A stretch of DNA of 64,000 nt from Mucilaginibacter conchicola (GCF_003432115.1 NZ_QWDC01000003.1:62001-126000), one strand, 5' to 3'. Shown: positions 40,907 to 50,826, numbered from the stretch's first letter. Notes: generated from the letters alone by a model not told the origin. Translations and numbers: made by a program.

Positions 40907-41109
40907 TGGACTCACCCCGACTACGCTACGCTGGTCGACCCTCTCTTCGCTGCGCGATAAGAGGGTAAGAGAAAGGATATATAAGCTTAGCTCACCCTCT
41001 TTGCGCAGCAGAGAGGGTCGCGCACGAAGTGCCGCGGGGTGAGTTCACTTCGTCACTATGATTGGTTTCTAAAGCCCCTCTCCTTTGAAGAGGGGTTGGG
41101 GAGAGGCTT
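40907..41109. repeat. Three repeat elements in tandem before the maltose cluster
   Basis: 40907-40974: complement-strand copy beginning GACTCACCCCGACTACGC. 40990-41044: plus-strand CTCACCCTCTTTGCGCAGC element ending CGCACGAAGTGCCGCGGGGT. 41071-41109: CCCCTCTCCTTTGAAGAGGG element. The first two face each other and could form one large hairpin. No gene is supported in 40903-41184. Confidence 0.7.
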
Positions 41110-41184
41110 CCTAAAAATAACGCTTTCTTAACCCAACCATACCCCATTTCTGTTAATTTAGCGGCCAAACCATTACCGCCGCCA

Positions 41185-43479
41185 ATGAAACAGTATTTTA
41201 AGGTTGATGAGTGGAGAATTATTGAAGAAGGTTTCAATCCGCATTTTAATAAAGTAGCCGAAAGCGTTTTTAGCCTGGGCAATGGCCGCATGGGTGGCCG
41301 CGCCAATTTTGAGGAAGCCTACAGTGGCGAAACCTTGCAGGGTAACTACGTTGCCGGTGTTTATTATCCCGATAAAACCCGCGTTGGCTGGTGGAAAAAC
41401 GGCTATCCCGAATATTTTGCCAAAGTGCTTAACGCTGCCAACTGGATAGGTATTGATATTTCTCTAAACGGGGAACAGCTTGACCTGGCCAAATGCAAAG
41501 TGCTCAACTTTCGCCGCGAGCTGAACATGAAAGAAGGTTACCTGAAAAGGAACTTCAGGGCAGTAACCGTATCGGGTAAAGAGGTTGAGGTGGAGAGTAT
41601 CCGTTTCAATAGTTTGGTTGATGATGAGACCGGTGCTATCAGTTACTCTATCAGGCCAATAAACTTTGGCGGCTACATCAAACTAACGCCATTTATCGAT
41701 GGCGATGTGGTGAACAAGGATGCCAACTACGACGAAAAATTTTGGGATGAGGTATCTAAGCATACCTGGAGCGATGGCGGCGTGCTGCAAATGCGCACTA
41801 AAAAGACTGGTTTTGAGGTAGCCACGGGGATGAAATACCATATCTCGATAGATGGCGAGCCTGAGCACATAGAAGCCGAACCTGTCATTCGAGAAAAGTA
41901 TATCGGTACCGAGATACGGATGGAGATAAAACAGGGGCAACGTGTTACCATCTGTAAATATGCCGCCAACCTATCGTCGCAGAACCATCCTGCTGATGAA
42001 TTGATGGCTTTAACGCAGGCACTGTTAGATAGCGTTTGCCACAAAGGTTTTGACACCATGCTGGCCGAGCAGGCAATTGCCTGGGCCGAGAAATGGAAAC
42101 AGAACGATATTATCATAGAGGGCGATGCCGCCGCACAACAGGGTATCCGCTTTAATATATTCCAACTTAACCAAACCTATACCGGTGAGGATGATAGACT
42201 GAACATAGGCCCCAAAGGTTTTACCGGCGAAAAATACGGTGGCTCCACCTACTGGGATACCGAGGCCTACTGTGTGCCTTTTTACCTGGCTACGGCTGAA
42301 CAAAAAGTATCGCGCAATTTGCTGCTGTACCGCTATAAGCAATTGGGTAAGGCTATTGAGAATGCCAAACTGTTGGGCTTTAAAGATGGCGCAGCGCTTT
42401 ACCCTATGGTGACCATGGATGGCACCGAATGCCATAACGAGTGGGAGATAACCTTCGAGGAAATTCACCGAAACGGGGCCATTGCGTACGCCATTTTCAA
42501 CTACATACGGTACACCGGTGATGAGGATTACCTTGCTGATTATGGTTTGGAAGTGCTTATTGCTATCTCGCGTTTTTGGTCGCAGCGGGTTAACTGGTCG
42601 GCTGAGCGGGAGAAATATGTGATGCTGGGCGTAACCGGCCCTAACGAGTACGAGAACAACGTTAACAACAACTGGTACACCAATACCATTGCCGTTTGGT
42701 GTTTGAAATATACGCTCGAGGTGATCGAAAAAGTCAAAGCCTCAGACCTCACCAAATACAGCGAATTAAAATATCGTATAGATTTCAACGAGGATACTGA
42801 GACCGCGCGTTTTAAGGATATCATCAGCAAAATGTATTTCCCTTATGATGCCAACCTGCAGATCTATTTGCAGCAGGATAATTACCTGGATAAAGAGCAA
42901 ACCCTGGTAAAAGACCTGCCCGCCACCGAGCGCCCGCTGGTGCAAAAATGGAGCTGGGACAGGATACTGCGTTCACCGTTCATTAAACAGGCGGATGTGT
43001 TACAGGGATTGTATTTCTTCGAGGATGAGTATGATACCGATACCATCCGCAGGAATTACGACTTTTACGAGCCAAGAACGGTGCACGAGTCGTCATTATC
43101 GCCATGTGTGCACTCGATAATCGCTGCCAAACTGGGCGATATAGAGCGCGCCTACCAGTTCTATCTGCGTACCTCGCGATTGGATATTGACGATTACAAT
43201 AACGATACCGAAGACGGCTGCCACATCACATCAATGGCTGGCACCTGGATGAGCGTGGTGCAGGGCTTCGGCGGTATGAGGGTGAAAGATGGTATGTTGT
43301 CATTTGATCCGCTGCTGCCTGTGGAATGGAAATCTTTGGAGTTCCAGATAGGTTTCAGGGGTACTCTGCTTAGCGTTAAGGTGACTGGAGAGGGGGTGTC
43401 TATCAAAAACGCATCGTCGCAAGATATAACGGTAAAGCTGCACGGAAAAGATGTATTAATAAAGGCAAACGCCGAATAA
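41185..43479 (+). CDS. GH65 maltose phosphorylase
   Basis: Phosphorolyses maltose to beta-glucose-1-phosphate and glucose. GH65 layout: N-terminal beta-sandwich (about 1-270), (alpha/alpha)6 barrel with FWDTEAYCVPFYL (about 356-368) and the acid catalyst Glu488 in GVTGPNEYENNVN, then a small C-terminal sheet. HNEWEITFEEIHRNGAIAYA (417-436) matches the substrate loop of maltose rather than kojibiose or trehalose phosphorylases. 764 residues is the usual length. Cytoplasmic. It begins a co-directional run of sugar genes; no beta-phosphoglucomutase gene is present beside it. Confidence 0.92.
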   Translation: MKQYFKVDEWRIIEEGFNPHFNKVAESVFSLGNGRMGGRANFEEAYSGETLQGNYVAGVYYPDKTRVGWWKNGYPEYFAKVLNAANWIGIDISLNGEQLDLAKCKVLNFRRELNMKEGYLKRNFRAVTVSGKEVEVESIRFNSLVDDETGAISYSIRPINFGGYIKLTPFIDGDVVNKDANYDEKFWDEVSKHTWSDGGVLQMRTKKTGFEVATGMKYHISIDGEPEHIEAEPVIREKYIGTEIRMEIKQGQRVTICKYAANLSSQNHPADELMALTQALLDSVCHKGFDTMLAEQAIAWAEKWKQNDIIIEGDAAAQQGIRFNIFQLNQTYTGEDDRLNIGPKGFTGEKYGGSTYWDTEAYCVPFYLATAEQKVSRNLLLYRYKQLGKAIENAKLLGFKDGAALYPMVTMDGTECHNEWEITFEEIHRNGAIAYAIFNYIRYTGDEDYLADYGLEVLIAISRFWSQRVNWSAEREKYVMLGVTGPNEYENNVNNNWYTNTIAVWCLKYTLEVIEKVKASDLTKYSELKYRIDFNEDTETARFKDIISKMYFPYDANLQIYLQQDNYLDKEQTLVKDLPATERPLVQKWSWDRILRSPFIKQADVLQGLYFFEDEYDTDTIRRNYDFYEPRTVHESSLSPCVHSIIAAKLGDIERAYQFYLRTSRLDIDDYNNDTEDGCHITSMAGTWMSVVQGFGGMRVKDGMLSFDPLLPVEWKSLEFQIGFRGTLLSVKVTGEGVSIKNASSQDITVKLHGKDVLIKANAE

Positions 43480-43489
43480 GGCCTTCTAA

Positions 43490-43777
43490 ATGCAAAAGGA
43501 CATAATAGCGATAATCCTATCTATAGTATTAATATGCCTGGCCTTTGTTGCAGGGTTTTACCTCATTTGGTGGCTCGAGCGGAAAACGATATATAACACG
43601 TTCACGGCAGTTTTATTTCCTACTGTAACAGTGTTGTTTCTGTGGTTGATGGGGGCTTTCGTTTCTACCATCTGGGTTTTTTTATTGACGTTTCTGCTTC
43701 CCTTTCTATTAATAGCCGGCGTTAGCGGGGGCATCCTGGCTCATCATAAACGTAAAAGGCAGCGATTATTAAATTAA
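43490..43777 (+). CDS. Small membrane protein in the maltose cluster
   Basis: A 95-residue hydrophobic protein with three membrane segments (about 5-27, 35-55, 58-84) and a basic end HHKRKRQRLLN facing the cytoplasm. No family is recognised. It is 10 bases after the GH65 gene and 2 bases before the GH13 gene, so it is translated from the same mRNA. Confidence 0.75.
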   Translation: MQKDIIAIILSIVLICLAFVAGFYLIWWLERKTIYNTFTAVLFPTVTVLFLWLMGAFVSTIWVFLLTFLLPFLLIAGVSGGILAHHKRKRQRLLN

Positions 43778-43779
43778 AA

Positions 43780-45498
43780 ATGCAAGCACTAATGTCAACC
43801 AACAAACTCATCATATACCAACTGCTACCGCGCCTGTTCGGCAACCAGAATACCACCAACAAATTCTACGGTTCGGTAGAGGAGAACGGCGTTGGTAAGC
43901 TGAATGATATTAATGATAAGGCCCTTGCGGAGATCAAAACCATGGGCTTTACCCATGTTTGGTACACGGGCGTTATAGAACACGCCACCATGACGGATCA
44001 TTCGGCTATCGGCATTACACCCGATGACCCTGATGTGGTGAAGGGCCGCGCAGGTTCGCCGTATGCCATTAAGGATTATTACGACATCGCTACTGATCTG
44101 GCCGTTGACCCCGAGTTTCGCATCTCAGAGTTTAAAGAACTGGTTGGTCGCACGCACAAGGCCGGTATGAAGGTGATCATCGATTTTGTGCCTAATCATG
44201 TGGCGCGCACCTATGGTTCTGATGTAAAGCCCGATGGCGTGCGCGATATTGGTGCGGATGATGACACATCAGGCTACAGCCAGAATAACGATTTTTATTA
44301 TATCCCCGGTCAGCATTTCCAGGTACCGCAGGGTTACAACCCGGGCGGTGATGAATTTACCTCGCCGTTAAAGGATGGCAAATTTGATGAGTATCCCGCT
44401 AAGGCAACCGGTAATGATGTTTTTAGCGCTACGCCGTCTATAAACGATTGGTTCGAGACCATCAAACTTAACTATGGCGTTTATCAGCCAAACGGCCACA
44501 AGAACAACCTGAACGAGATACCGCCGCTGTGGCATAAAATGCGCCATATTCTCAGTTACTGGGCCGATATGGGTGTTGACGGCTTCCGCTGCGATATGAT
44601 AGAGATGGTGCCCGTTGAGTTTTGGGCATGGCTTACCCCGCAAATGAAACAGGCCTATCCCGGCCTCATCTTCATCGGCGAGGCGTACGATAAAGGCCAG
44701 TACGGCAACTATATCCATAACGGCAGGTTCGATTACCTGTACGATAAGGTTGGTCTGTACGATGCCATCCGACGTTTGACAAGTAACGATTACGACGCCA
44801 GCACCTGGGAGATCAACTCCGTTTGGAACCACCACACCGAAGGCATCCACCAGCACATGCTGCGCTTTATGGAAAACCATGATGAGCAGAGGATTGCCAG
44901 CAGGTTCTTTGCGGGTGACGCCGCATTGGCTATCCCGGGCATGATCGTTAGTGCTACGTTGAACACCGGCCCGGTGATGATCTACGCAGGGCAGGAAGTA
45001 GGAGAACCCGCTCTTGGTCCCGAAGGATTTAGCGGCGATGATGGCCGCACCACCATATTTGATTATTGGGGCGTGCCCGAACTGCAGAAATGGACAAACC
45101 AAGGCGCTTTTGACGGCGCGGGCTTATCATCCGCCCAAAAGCAACTTCGCGATTTTTATGGCAAGCTGCTTAATGTCACGGCTGCGAGCGATGCGTTGAG
45201 CAATGGTGAGTTTTACGAACTGATGATAGCCAACGAGCAGCAACCGGGATTTGATACCAGACTATATATATACGCCCGATATACGGATGCAGAGAAAGTG
45301 CTGATAATAGTAAACTTTAACCGTGATGAACGCAGCATCAATGTGCATATCCCTGCAGATCTGCTTCACAAATGGGGAATGGAAGGCAGCGTTACTTTTA
45401 CGGATTTGTTAACTGATAGTGTCTTTTTTACACATAATATCTCTAACGGTATTATGGTTAATGTAAGCGGTATGAACGGTTTGTTAATAAAATCATAA
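43780..45498 (+). CDS. Alpha-amylase family glycoside hydrolase (GH13)
   Basis: A 572-residue cytoplasmic GH13 enzyme. The four conserved regions are visible: I DFVPNH, II GVDGFRCDMIE (nucleophile Asp), III FIGEAYD (acid Glu) and IV FMENHDEQR (stabiliser Asp). A C-terminal beta domain follows. No signal peptide, so it acts on internalised maltodextrin or on glycogen rather than extracellular starch. Likely start is this ATG or Met5 (MSTNKLII). It is tightly linked to GH65 and GH31. Confidence 0.9.
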   Translation: MQALMSTNKLIIYQLLPRLFGNQNTTNKFYGSVEENGVGKLNDINDKALAEIKTMGFTHVWYTGVIEHATMTDHSAIGITPDDPDVVKGRAGSPYAIKDYYDIATDLAVDPEFRISEFKELVGRTHKAGMKVIIDFVPNHVARTYGSDVKPDGVRDIGADDDTSGYSQNNDFYYIPGQHFQVPQGYNPGGDEFTSPLKDGKFDEYPAKATGNDVFSATPSINDWFETIKLNYGVYQPNGHKNNLNEIPPLWHKMRHILSYWADMGVDGFRCDMIEMVPVEFWAWLTPQMKQAYPGLIFIGEAYDKGQYGNYIHNGRFDYLYDKVGLYDAIRRLTSNDYDASTWEINSVWNHHTEGIHQHMLRFMENHDEQRIASRFFAGDAALAIPGMIVSATLNTGPVMIYAGQEVGEPALGPEGFSGDDGRTTIFDYWGVPELQKWTNQGAFDGAGLSSAQKQLRDFYGKLLNVTAASDALSNGEFYELMIANEQQPGFDTRLYIYARYTDAEKVLIIVNFNRDERSINVHIPADLLHKWGMEGSVTFTDLLTDSVFFTHNISNGIMVNVSGMNGLLIKS

Positions 45499-45598
45499 TT
45501 CTTTGCACAAAGCCACGTTTTTGGCTCAGTTATGGCACGTATTTTCAATAATTAAACAGATATTAGCTGTTACCAATAACTAAACTGATAGTAATATC

Positions 45599-48133
45599 AT
45601 GCCTCGCAGTGAGAAGTTTAAGCGCAGGCATATTGATTTTTTTGAAAAGAGTATGGCAGAAAATGTACCTGACCCAAATCCTGAATTGATAACGGCCAAG
45701 TTACTACAGGTAGAAGAAATTGCTGTTGATGAGGAAGAGTTTCACCACCTCAACAACCCCGCAGATAGCATAAAACCCATTGTTAAAAAATATCTCGGCA
45801 TGCCCAACCACGCCGAGCAAGTGGGTAACAGAATATTTTTTAGTGACGGCGATGCCAAGGTAGAGATCGTGGTGGTTACCAACGAGATCATCCGTGTGCG
45901 TTTAGCACCTCACAGCGTTTTCCTGGAGGAGTTTTCTTATGCAGTTGAAAAGCTGCCGCAACGCGCGGTTGAGTTTACACTGCTGGAGAACGATCTGGAG
46001 TACCGCGTATCAACCCCCGAGATAAACTGCCACATCCGCAAGGCCGATTTCTTTATCTCATTCTCTGACAAGAACGACCACGTTACCGATGCCGACGCAG
46101 TGCCGATGCACTGGGAAGAGAATACCCAGTTTGGTGGTTACTACGTGTTCTGCACCAAAACCACACAAGAACAAGAAAGCTTCTTTGGTTTAGGCGATAA
46201 GGCTACGGAATTTAACCTTCGCGGCAAGCGCTTAAAAAACTGGAATACCGATGCTTATTCGTTCGGTTTTAACCAGGACCCGCTTTACCGCGCTATACCG
46301 TTCTACATCAGCGTAAATGATGGCATAGCTCACGGTATTTTCTTTGATAATACTTTTAAGGCACACTTTGATTTTGGATCTGAAGACCGCACCAAAACCA
46401 GTTTCTGGGCTGATGGCGGCGAGATGCAATACTATTACATCCACGGCCCGCACATGATGGATGTGGTGAAAAACTACCATCTGCTTACCGGCACGCATCC
46501 AATGCCACCGCTGTGGGCGCTGGGTTATCACCAATGCCGCTGGAGTTACTATCCTGAAAATAAGGTACGTGTAATTGCAAACGGTTTCAGGCAAAACCGC
46601 ATCCCTTGTGATGGTATCTATCTGGATATCGATTATATGGATGGCTATCGTTGCTTTACCTGGAGCCCTAAATATTTCCCTAACCCTAAAAAGATGATTG
46701 CCGACCTGGCCGAAAGCGGCTTTAAAACGGTGGTGATCATTGACCCGGGCATCCGTGTGGACGATAACTACTGGGTGTTTAAGGAAGGTAAAGAGAAAAA
46801 ATATTTCTGTCGCCGTTGCGATGATTACTTTATGGAAGGTCACGTATGGCCGGGCCGTTGCCAGTTCCCTGATTTTACCCACCCAGAGGTTCGTGCGTGG
46901 TGGGGCGACCTTTTCGAAGGTTTGGTAGAAACAGGCGTAGCCGGTGTATGGAACGATATGAACGAACCTGCGGTGTTCGGCTCGGGTACTTTCCCGGATG
47001 ATGTTCGTCACCAGTACGATGGTTACCGTGGTTCGCACCGCAAGGCGCACAACGTTTACGGTATGCAAATGGTGCGCGCTACTTACGAAGGTTTGCGCAA
47101 GCAAATGAAGAACAAGCGCCCGTTCACCATTACCCGCGCGGGTTACTCGGGCGTGCAACGCTACTCATCTGTTTGGACGGGTGATAACGTGGCATCATGG
47201 GAGCATCTGAAACTGGGTAACATCCAGTTGCAGCGCCTGTCAGTATCAGGTATATCATTCTGCGGTACCGATATAGGCGGCTTTAGCGGCGAGCCTGATG
47301 GCGAACTGTTTACCCGCTGGATCCAGATGGGAACTTTCTCACCCTTTATGCGTGCGCACTCTGCAGGTGATACCAAAGAACGCGAACCATGGAGCTTTGG
47401 TGAGCCGTTCACTTCCATCAACCGTAAATTCATCGAGTTACGTTACCGACTGATCCCTTACCTGTACTCAACTTTCTGGGAGCATCACCGTTATGGTTTC
47501 CCTATTTTGAGGCCTGTGCTTATGCACGAGCAGGAAGTAGTATCAAACCACTTCCGCCAGGATGAGTTTACTTATGGCGATAAGATACTGATCTGCCCGG
47601 TACTGGAGCCTGGTCAGAAAAGCCGTACCGTTTACTTGCCAAAAGGCACCTGGTATAATTTCTGGACTTTTGAACAGGTTGAAGGCGGTAAAGAAGTTAC
47701 CGTGCCAACTCCGTTAGATATCATCCCTATCTTTGTAAAAGCAGGCTCTGTGATCCCAGAGTATCCGGTAATGCAATACACCGGCGAAAAGGAGATTGAG
47801 GAAGTGAAACTGAATATCTACTACAGTAATTACGAGGTAAACTCGTTCCTGTTTGAAGATTACGGCGAAACTTTTGCCTACGAGCAGGACATCTATCTGG
47901 AGAAAAAATTTGTAGTTAACGGCGATGCCAACAAACTAACCATTAAACAAAGTATGGAAGGCTTGTACACCCCGCGCTATGAAGGTTACCATTTCAAGAT
48001 AAACGGTTTGCCTTTTGTGCCATCAAAAATTGTAGCCGATGGTAAAGAGATAGGCAGCATCAGCGCCAACGCCGATAAAACCTACGAGTTTAAGTTTACC
48101 AAGAACTTTAAGTTTATTGAGATATTTGGGTAG
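45599..48133 (+). CDS. Alpha-glucosidase, glycoside hydrolase family 31
   Basis: An 844-residue GH31 enzyme. The N-terminal beta-sandwich (about 70-290) is followed by the barrel with catalytic nucleophile Asp453 in GVWNDMNEPAVF and the acid in RAHSAGDTKEREPWSFGE, then C-terminal sheet domains with a DUF5110-like part (YYSNYEVNSFLFEDYGETF). It releases glucose from the non-reducing ends of alpha-glucans or maltose. No signal peptide. It lies 100 bases after GH13 and ends before a repeat and a terminator. Confidence 0.93.
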   Translation: MPRSEKFKRRHIDFFEKSMAENVPDPNPELITAKLLQVEEIAVDEEEFHHLNNPADSIKPIVKKYLGMPNHAEQVGNRIFFSDGDAKVEIVVVTNEIIRVRLAPHSVFLEEFSYAVEKLPQRAVEFTLLENDLEYRVSTPEINCHIRKADFFISFSDKNDHVTDADAVPMHWEENTQFGGYYVFCTKTTQEQESFFGLGDKATEFNLRGKRLKNWNTDAYSFGFNQDPLYRAIPFYISVNDGIAHGIFFDNTFKAHFDFGSEDRTKTSFWADGGEMQYYYIHGPHMMDVVKNYHLLTGTHPMPPLWALGYHQCRWSYYPENKVRVIANGFRQNRIPCDGIYLDIDYMDGYRCFTWSPKYFPNPKKMIADLAESGFKTVVIIDPGIRVDDNYWVFKEGKEKKYFCRRCDDYFMEGHVWPGRCQFPDFTHPEVRAWWGDLFEGLVETGVAGVWNDMNEPAVFGSGTFPDDVRHQYDGYRGSHRKAHNVYGMQMVRATYEGLRKQMKNKRPFTITRAGYSGVQRYSSVWTGDNVASWEHLKLGNIQLQRLSVSGISFCGTDIGGFSGEPDGELFTRWIQMGTFSPFMRAHSAGDTKEREPWSFGEPFTSINRKFIELRYRLIPYLYSTFWEHHRYGFPILRPVLMHEQEVVSNHFRQDEFTYGDKILICPVLEPGQKSRTVYLPKGTWYNFWTFEQVEGGKEVTVPTPLDIIPIFVKAGSVIPEYPVMQYTGEKEIEEVKLNIYYSNYEVNSFLFEDYGETFAYEQDIYLEKKFVVNGDANKLTIKQSMEGLYTPRYEGYHFKINGLPFVPSKIVADGKEIGSISANADKTYEFKFTKNFKFIEIFG

Positions 48134-48256
48134 ACTCACCCCGCGGCACTACGTGCGCGACCCTCTCTCCGCAAGCGGAAAGAGGATGAGAATAAATTTC
48201 CCTCTTTTCGCGCAGCGAAGAGAGGGGGGGCGAGCGAAGCAAAGACCGGGTGAGTA
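48134..48256. repeat. Facing copies of the CTCACCCTCTTTGCG element after GH31
   Basis: Starts 1 base after the GH31 stop codon. 48134-48190 is a complement copy (ACTCACCCCGCGGCACTACG), and 48199-48256 a diverged plus copy (CCTCTTTTCGCGCAGCGAAG, GGGTGAGT). Together they can fold into a long hairpin directly after the gene. Confidence 0.7.
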
Positions 48257-48270
48257 AAATATGAGATATG

Positions 48271-48294
48271 AAAGGCCTCGTGAGAGGCCTTTTT
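48271..48294 (+). terminator. Terminator after the GH31 gene
   Basis: Stem AAAGGCCTC / GAGGCCTTT with a 4-base loop and TTTTT behind. Confidence 0.8.
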
Positions 48295-48397
48295 CTTTTT
48301 AAATAAACATCTCCACCCAAAGTCTGTTCTATAGTGATATATTTAGTTACATTTACTGTAACCGATTTTACCTTTGGGCTTATAGCCCGTACTCACT

Positions 48398-50584
48398 ATG
48401 GCAAAACAAACTACAAAAGCAACCGACAAACCAGCCGAAAGCAAAACCGTTAAAACCACCAAAAAGGCAGCCCCGAAAGCGGTTGAAGCTACGCCTTCTG
48501 CAAACGAAGATGCAGCGGTTAAAAAACCGGCTGCTAAGCGTGCAACAAAAGCTAAAACTGCCGAAGCAGCCCCATCTGCTGAGAAAAAGCCTGCAAAAGC
48601 TAAAGCAAAAAAGCTTGAGGTGGTACAAAATACCAGCGGATTAAAAGCTGTTGAGCCATACAGCCGCTTTACCGATTTTGATATCGATCTGTTTAAGGGC
48701 GGTAAGCATTATAAGCTTTACGAAAAGTTTGGTTCGCACGTGGTGGAGCACCATGGTGTAGTAGGTACCTACTTTGCTGTTTGGGCACCTAATGCGCAAT
48801 ATGTTGCAGTGATAGGTAATTTTAACGGCTGGAACGCCGGCTCACATTCACTTAACCCCCGTTGGGACGCATCAGGCATTTGGGAAGGTTTTATCCCGAA
48901 TGTAGGCGTTGGCGAAACCTATAAATACTTCATCAAATCATCAAGCGGTGAAACTTTGGAGAAAAGCGATCCGTTTGCCCTGCGCTGGGAAGTGCCGCCG
49001 CATACGGCCTCTATTGTTGCTGATACTTTCTACGAATGGAAAGATCAGGACTGGATGGCTAATCGCTATAAGCACAACGCGCTTGATAAACCATATTCTG
49101 TCTACGAGATGCATTTGGGTTCATGGGCACGCAGTCCGGAGAGCCCCGATGAGTTTCTGAACTATCGCCAGGTGGCAGATAAACTGGTGCCTTACATTAC
49201 CGAGATGGGCTTTACCCATGTAGAGTTTATGCCGTTGATGGAACATCCGTATTACCCAAGCTGGGGTTACCAGATCACGGGTTTCTTTGCCGCATCATCG
49301 CGCTACGGTACGCCGCAGGATCTGATGTATCTTGTTGAGGAACTGCACAAAGCAGGCATCGGTGTGATATTCGACTGGGTGCCTTCGCATTTCCCGGGCG
49401 ATGCACACGGCCTTTACCGCTTTGATGGCACACACCTTTACGAGCATGAGGATGTACGCAAAGGTTTCCATCCCGACTGGAAATCATATATATTCAACTA
49501 CGGCCGTAACGAGGTTAAAGCATTTTTGATCAGTAATGCGCTGTTCTGGCTGGACAGGTACCATATCGACGGCTTGCGTGTGGATGCTGTGGCATCTATG
49601 CTTTACCTGGATTACTCGCGCAACCATGGCGAGTGGGAACCAAACGTTTTTGGTGGTAACGAGAACCTTGAGGCTATCGACTTCCTGAAAGAATTTAACT
49701 CAACTGTTTATAGTAACTTCCCTGATGTACAAACCATCGCCGAAGAGTCTACCTCGTTTAGTGGGGTGAGCCGCCCGGTGTTTACCGGTGGCCTGGGCTT
49801 TGGTATGAAATGGATGATGGGCTGGATGCATGATACGCTTAAGTATTTTGCCCGCGACCCTATCTACCGCAAATATCACCAGGATCAGCTTACGTTTAGC
49901 ATGGTGTATGCCTTTACCGAGAACTTTATGCTGCCATTCTCGCATGATGAGGTGGTTTACGGCAAAGGCTCTATGATCGGCAAAATGCCCGGCGACGACT
50001 GGCAGCGCTTTGCCAACTTGCGTGTGCTGTACAGCTTTATGTTTACGCACCCCGGTACCAAACTGCTGTTTATGGGTGGCGAGTTTGCCCAAAGCGGCGA
50101 GTGGAACTACCAGCATTCGTTAGACTGGCATTTGCTGGAACACGACAGCCACTTCGGTATAAAAGAAACGGTTAAAGCACTTAATCAGCTTTATAAAACA
50201 GAACCTGCACTGTACGAAAAAGCTTTCGACTGGACCGGTTTTGAGTGGATAGATGGCGGCAATTACGAGCAATCAATCCTCATCTTCGCCCGTAAAGGTG
50301 TAGACCGTGCTAATGACCTGGTTGTGGTATTGAACATGACCCCTGCCGCGCATCATAATTACCGTGTAGGCGTACCTGCTGCAGGTACCTGGCGCGAGGT
50401 ATTTAACTCTGATAAGAAAGAATACTGGGGCGGTGGCGTTGGCAACTTTGAACCACTCGCGTCTGAAAAAGAGGAATGGAGCGGTCGCCCGGATTCTATC
50501 ACCATTACTATACCGCCGCTGGCTGCCGTGATATTTAAACGCAGCGATGCCAAGCCTGCTAAAAGCATAGGAGAGAAGCAATGA
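48398..50584 (+). CDS. glgB: 1,4-alpha-glucan branching enzyme GlgB with Lys/Ala-rich N-terminal tail
   Basis: Forms alpha-1,6 branches in glycogen. From residue 88 (YSRFTDFDIDLFKGGKHYKL) it follows GlgB: CBM48 domain (VWAPNAQYVAVIGNFNGW), GH13 motifs DWVPSHF, GLRVDAVASM (nucleophile Asp), IAEEST (acid) and LPFSHDEVV. Residues 1-78 are an extra tail of Lys, Ala, Pro and Thr (TTKKAAPKAVE, AAKRATKAKTAE, KKPAKAKAKK) like the C-terminus of histone H1. No later Met could start the protein, so the tail is real. The stop overlaps the next gene by ATGA. Confidence 0.93.
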   Translation: MAKQTTKATDKPAESKTVKTTKKAAPKAVEATPSANEDAAVKKPAAKRATKAKTAEAAPSAEKKPAKAKAKKLEVVQNTSGLKAVEPYSRFTDFDIDLFKGGKHYKLYEKFGSHVVEHHGVVGTYFAVWAPNAQYVAVIGNFNGWNAGSHSLNPRWDASGIWEGFIPNVGVGETYKYFIKSSSGETLEKSDPFALRWEVPPHTASIVADTFYEWKDQDWMANRYKHNALDKPYSVYEMHLGSWARSPESPDEFLNYRQVADKLVPYITEMGFTHVEFMPLMEHPYYPSWGYQITGFFAASSRYGTPQDLMYLVEELHKAGIGVIFDWVPSHFPGDAHGLYRFDGTHLYEHEDVRKGFHPDWKSYIFNYGRNEVKAFLISNALFWLDRYHIDGLRVDAVASMLYLDYSRNHGEWEPNVFGGNENLEAIDFLKEFNSTVYSNFPDVQTIAEESTSFSGVSRPVFTGGLGFGMKWMMGWMHDTLKYFARDPIYRKYHQDQLTFSMVYAFTENFMLPFSHDEVVYGKGSMIGKMPGDDWQRFANLRVLYSFMFTHPGTKLLFMGGEFAQSGEWNYQHSLDWHLLEHDSHFGIKETVKALNQLYKTEPALYEKAFDWTGFEWIDGGNYEQSILIFARKGVDRANDLVVVLNMTPAAHHNYRVGVPAAGTWREVFNSDKKEYWGGGVGNFEPLASEKEEWSGRPDSITITIPPLAAVIFKRSDAKPAKSIGEKQ

Positions 50585-50781
50585 GCGATGGTCCCGGAAA
50601 ATTCTTCTATCTGTATCTGATAGGTGGCACGGTTGCGCTGGCTTTATTGATCTACAGCATCATCAGCACGTTCCCCGAGGTAAGTTACGGCGGGGCGCTG
50701 TTCTATATCATCCCAACGCTTTTGTTGTATTACATGGCTTATAAAACCTACCATGTAAAAAAAGACGGCGAGCTGATGTAG
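50581..50781 (+). CDS. Small membrane protein linked to glgB
   Basis: A 66-residue protein with two hydrophobic segments (about 9-28 and 35-54) and a charged end YHVKKDGELM. No family recognised. The ATGA overlap with glgB supports translation from the glgB mRNA. Confidence 0.7.
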   Translation: MSDGPGKFFYLYLIGGTVALALLIYSIISTFPEVSYGGALFYIIPTLLLYYMAYKTYHVKKDGELM

Positions 50782-50826
50782 CCAATTGTGACAAAGCGAT
50801 TAAACTGAGTTAATTACTTTTACCGC

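Noticed and set aside
44368..45102. 244-codon open frame antisense to the GH13 gene
   Set aside because: Same reason: a shadow of a well-supported enzyme gene with no start signal or domain of its own.
46232..47158. 308-codon open frame antisense to the GH31 gene
   Set aside because: Fully antisense to a conserved catalytic domain, no recognisable domain, and explained by the codon bias of the sense gene.
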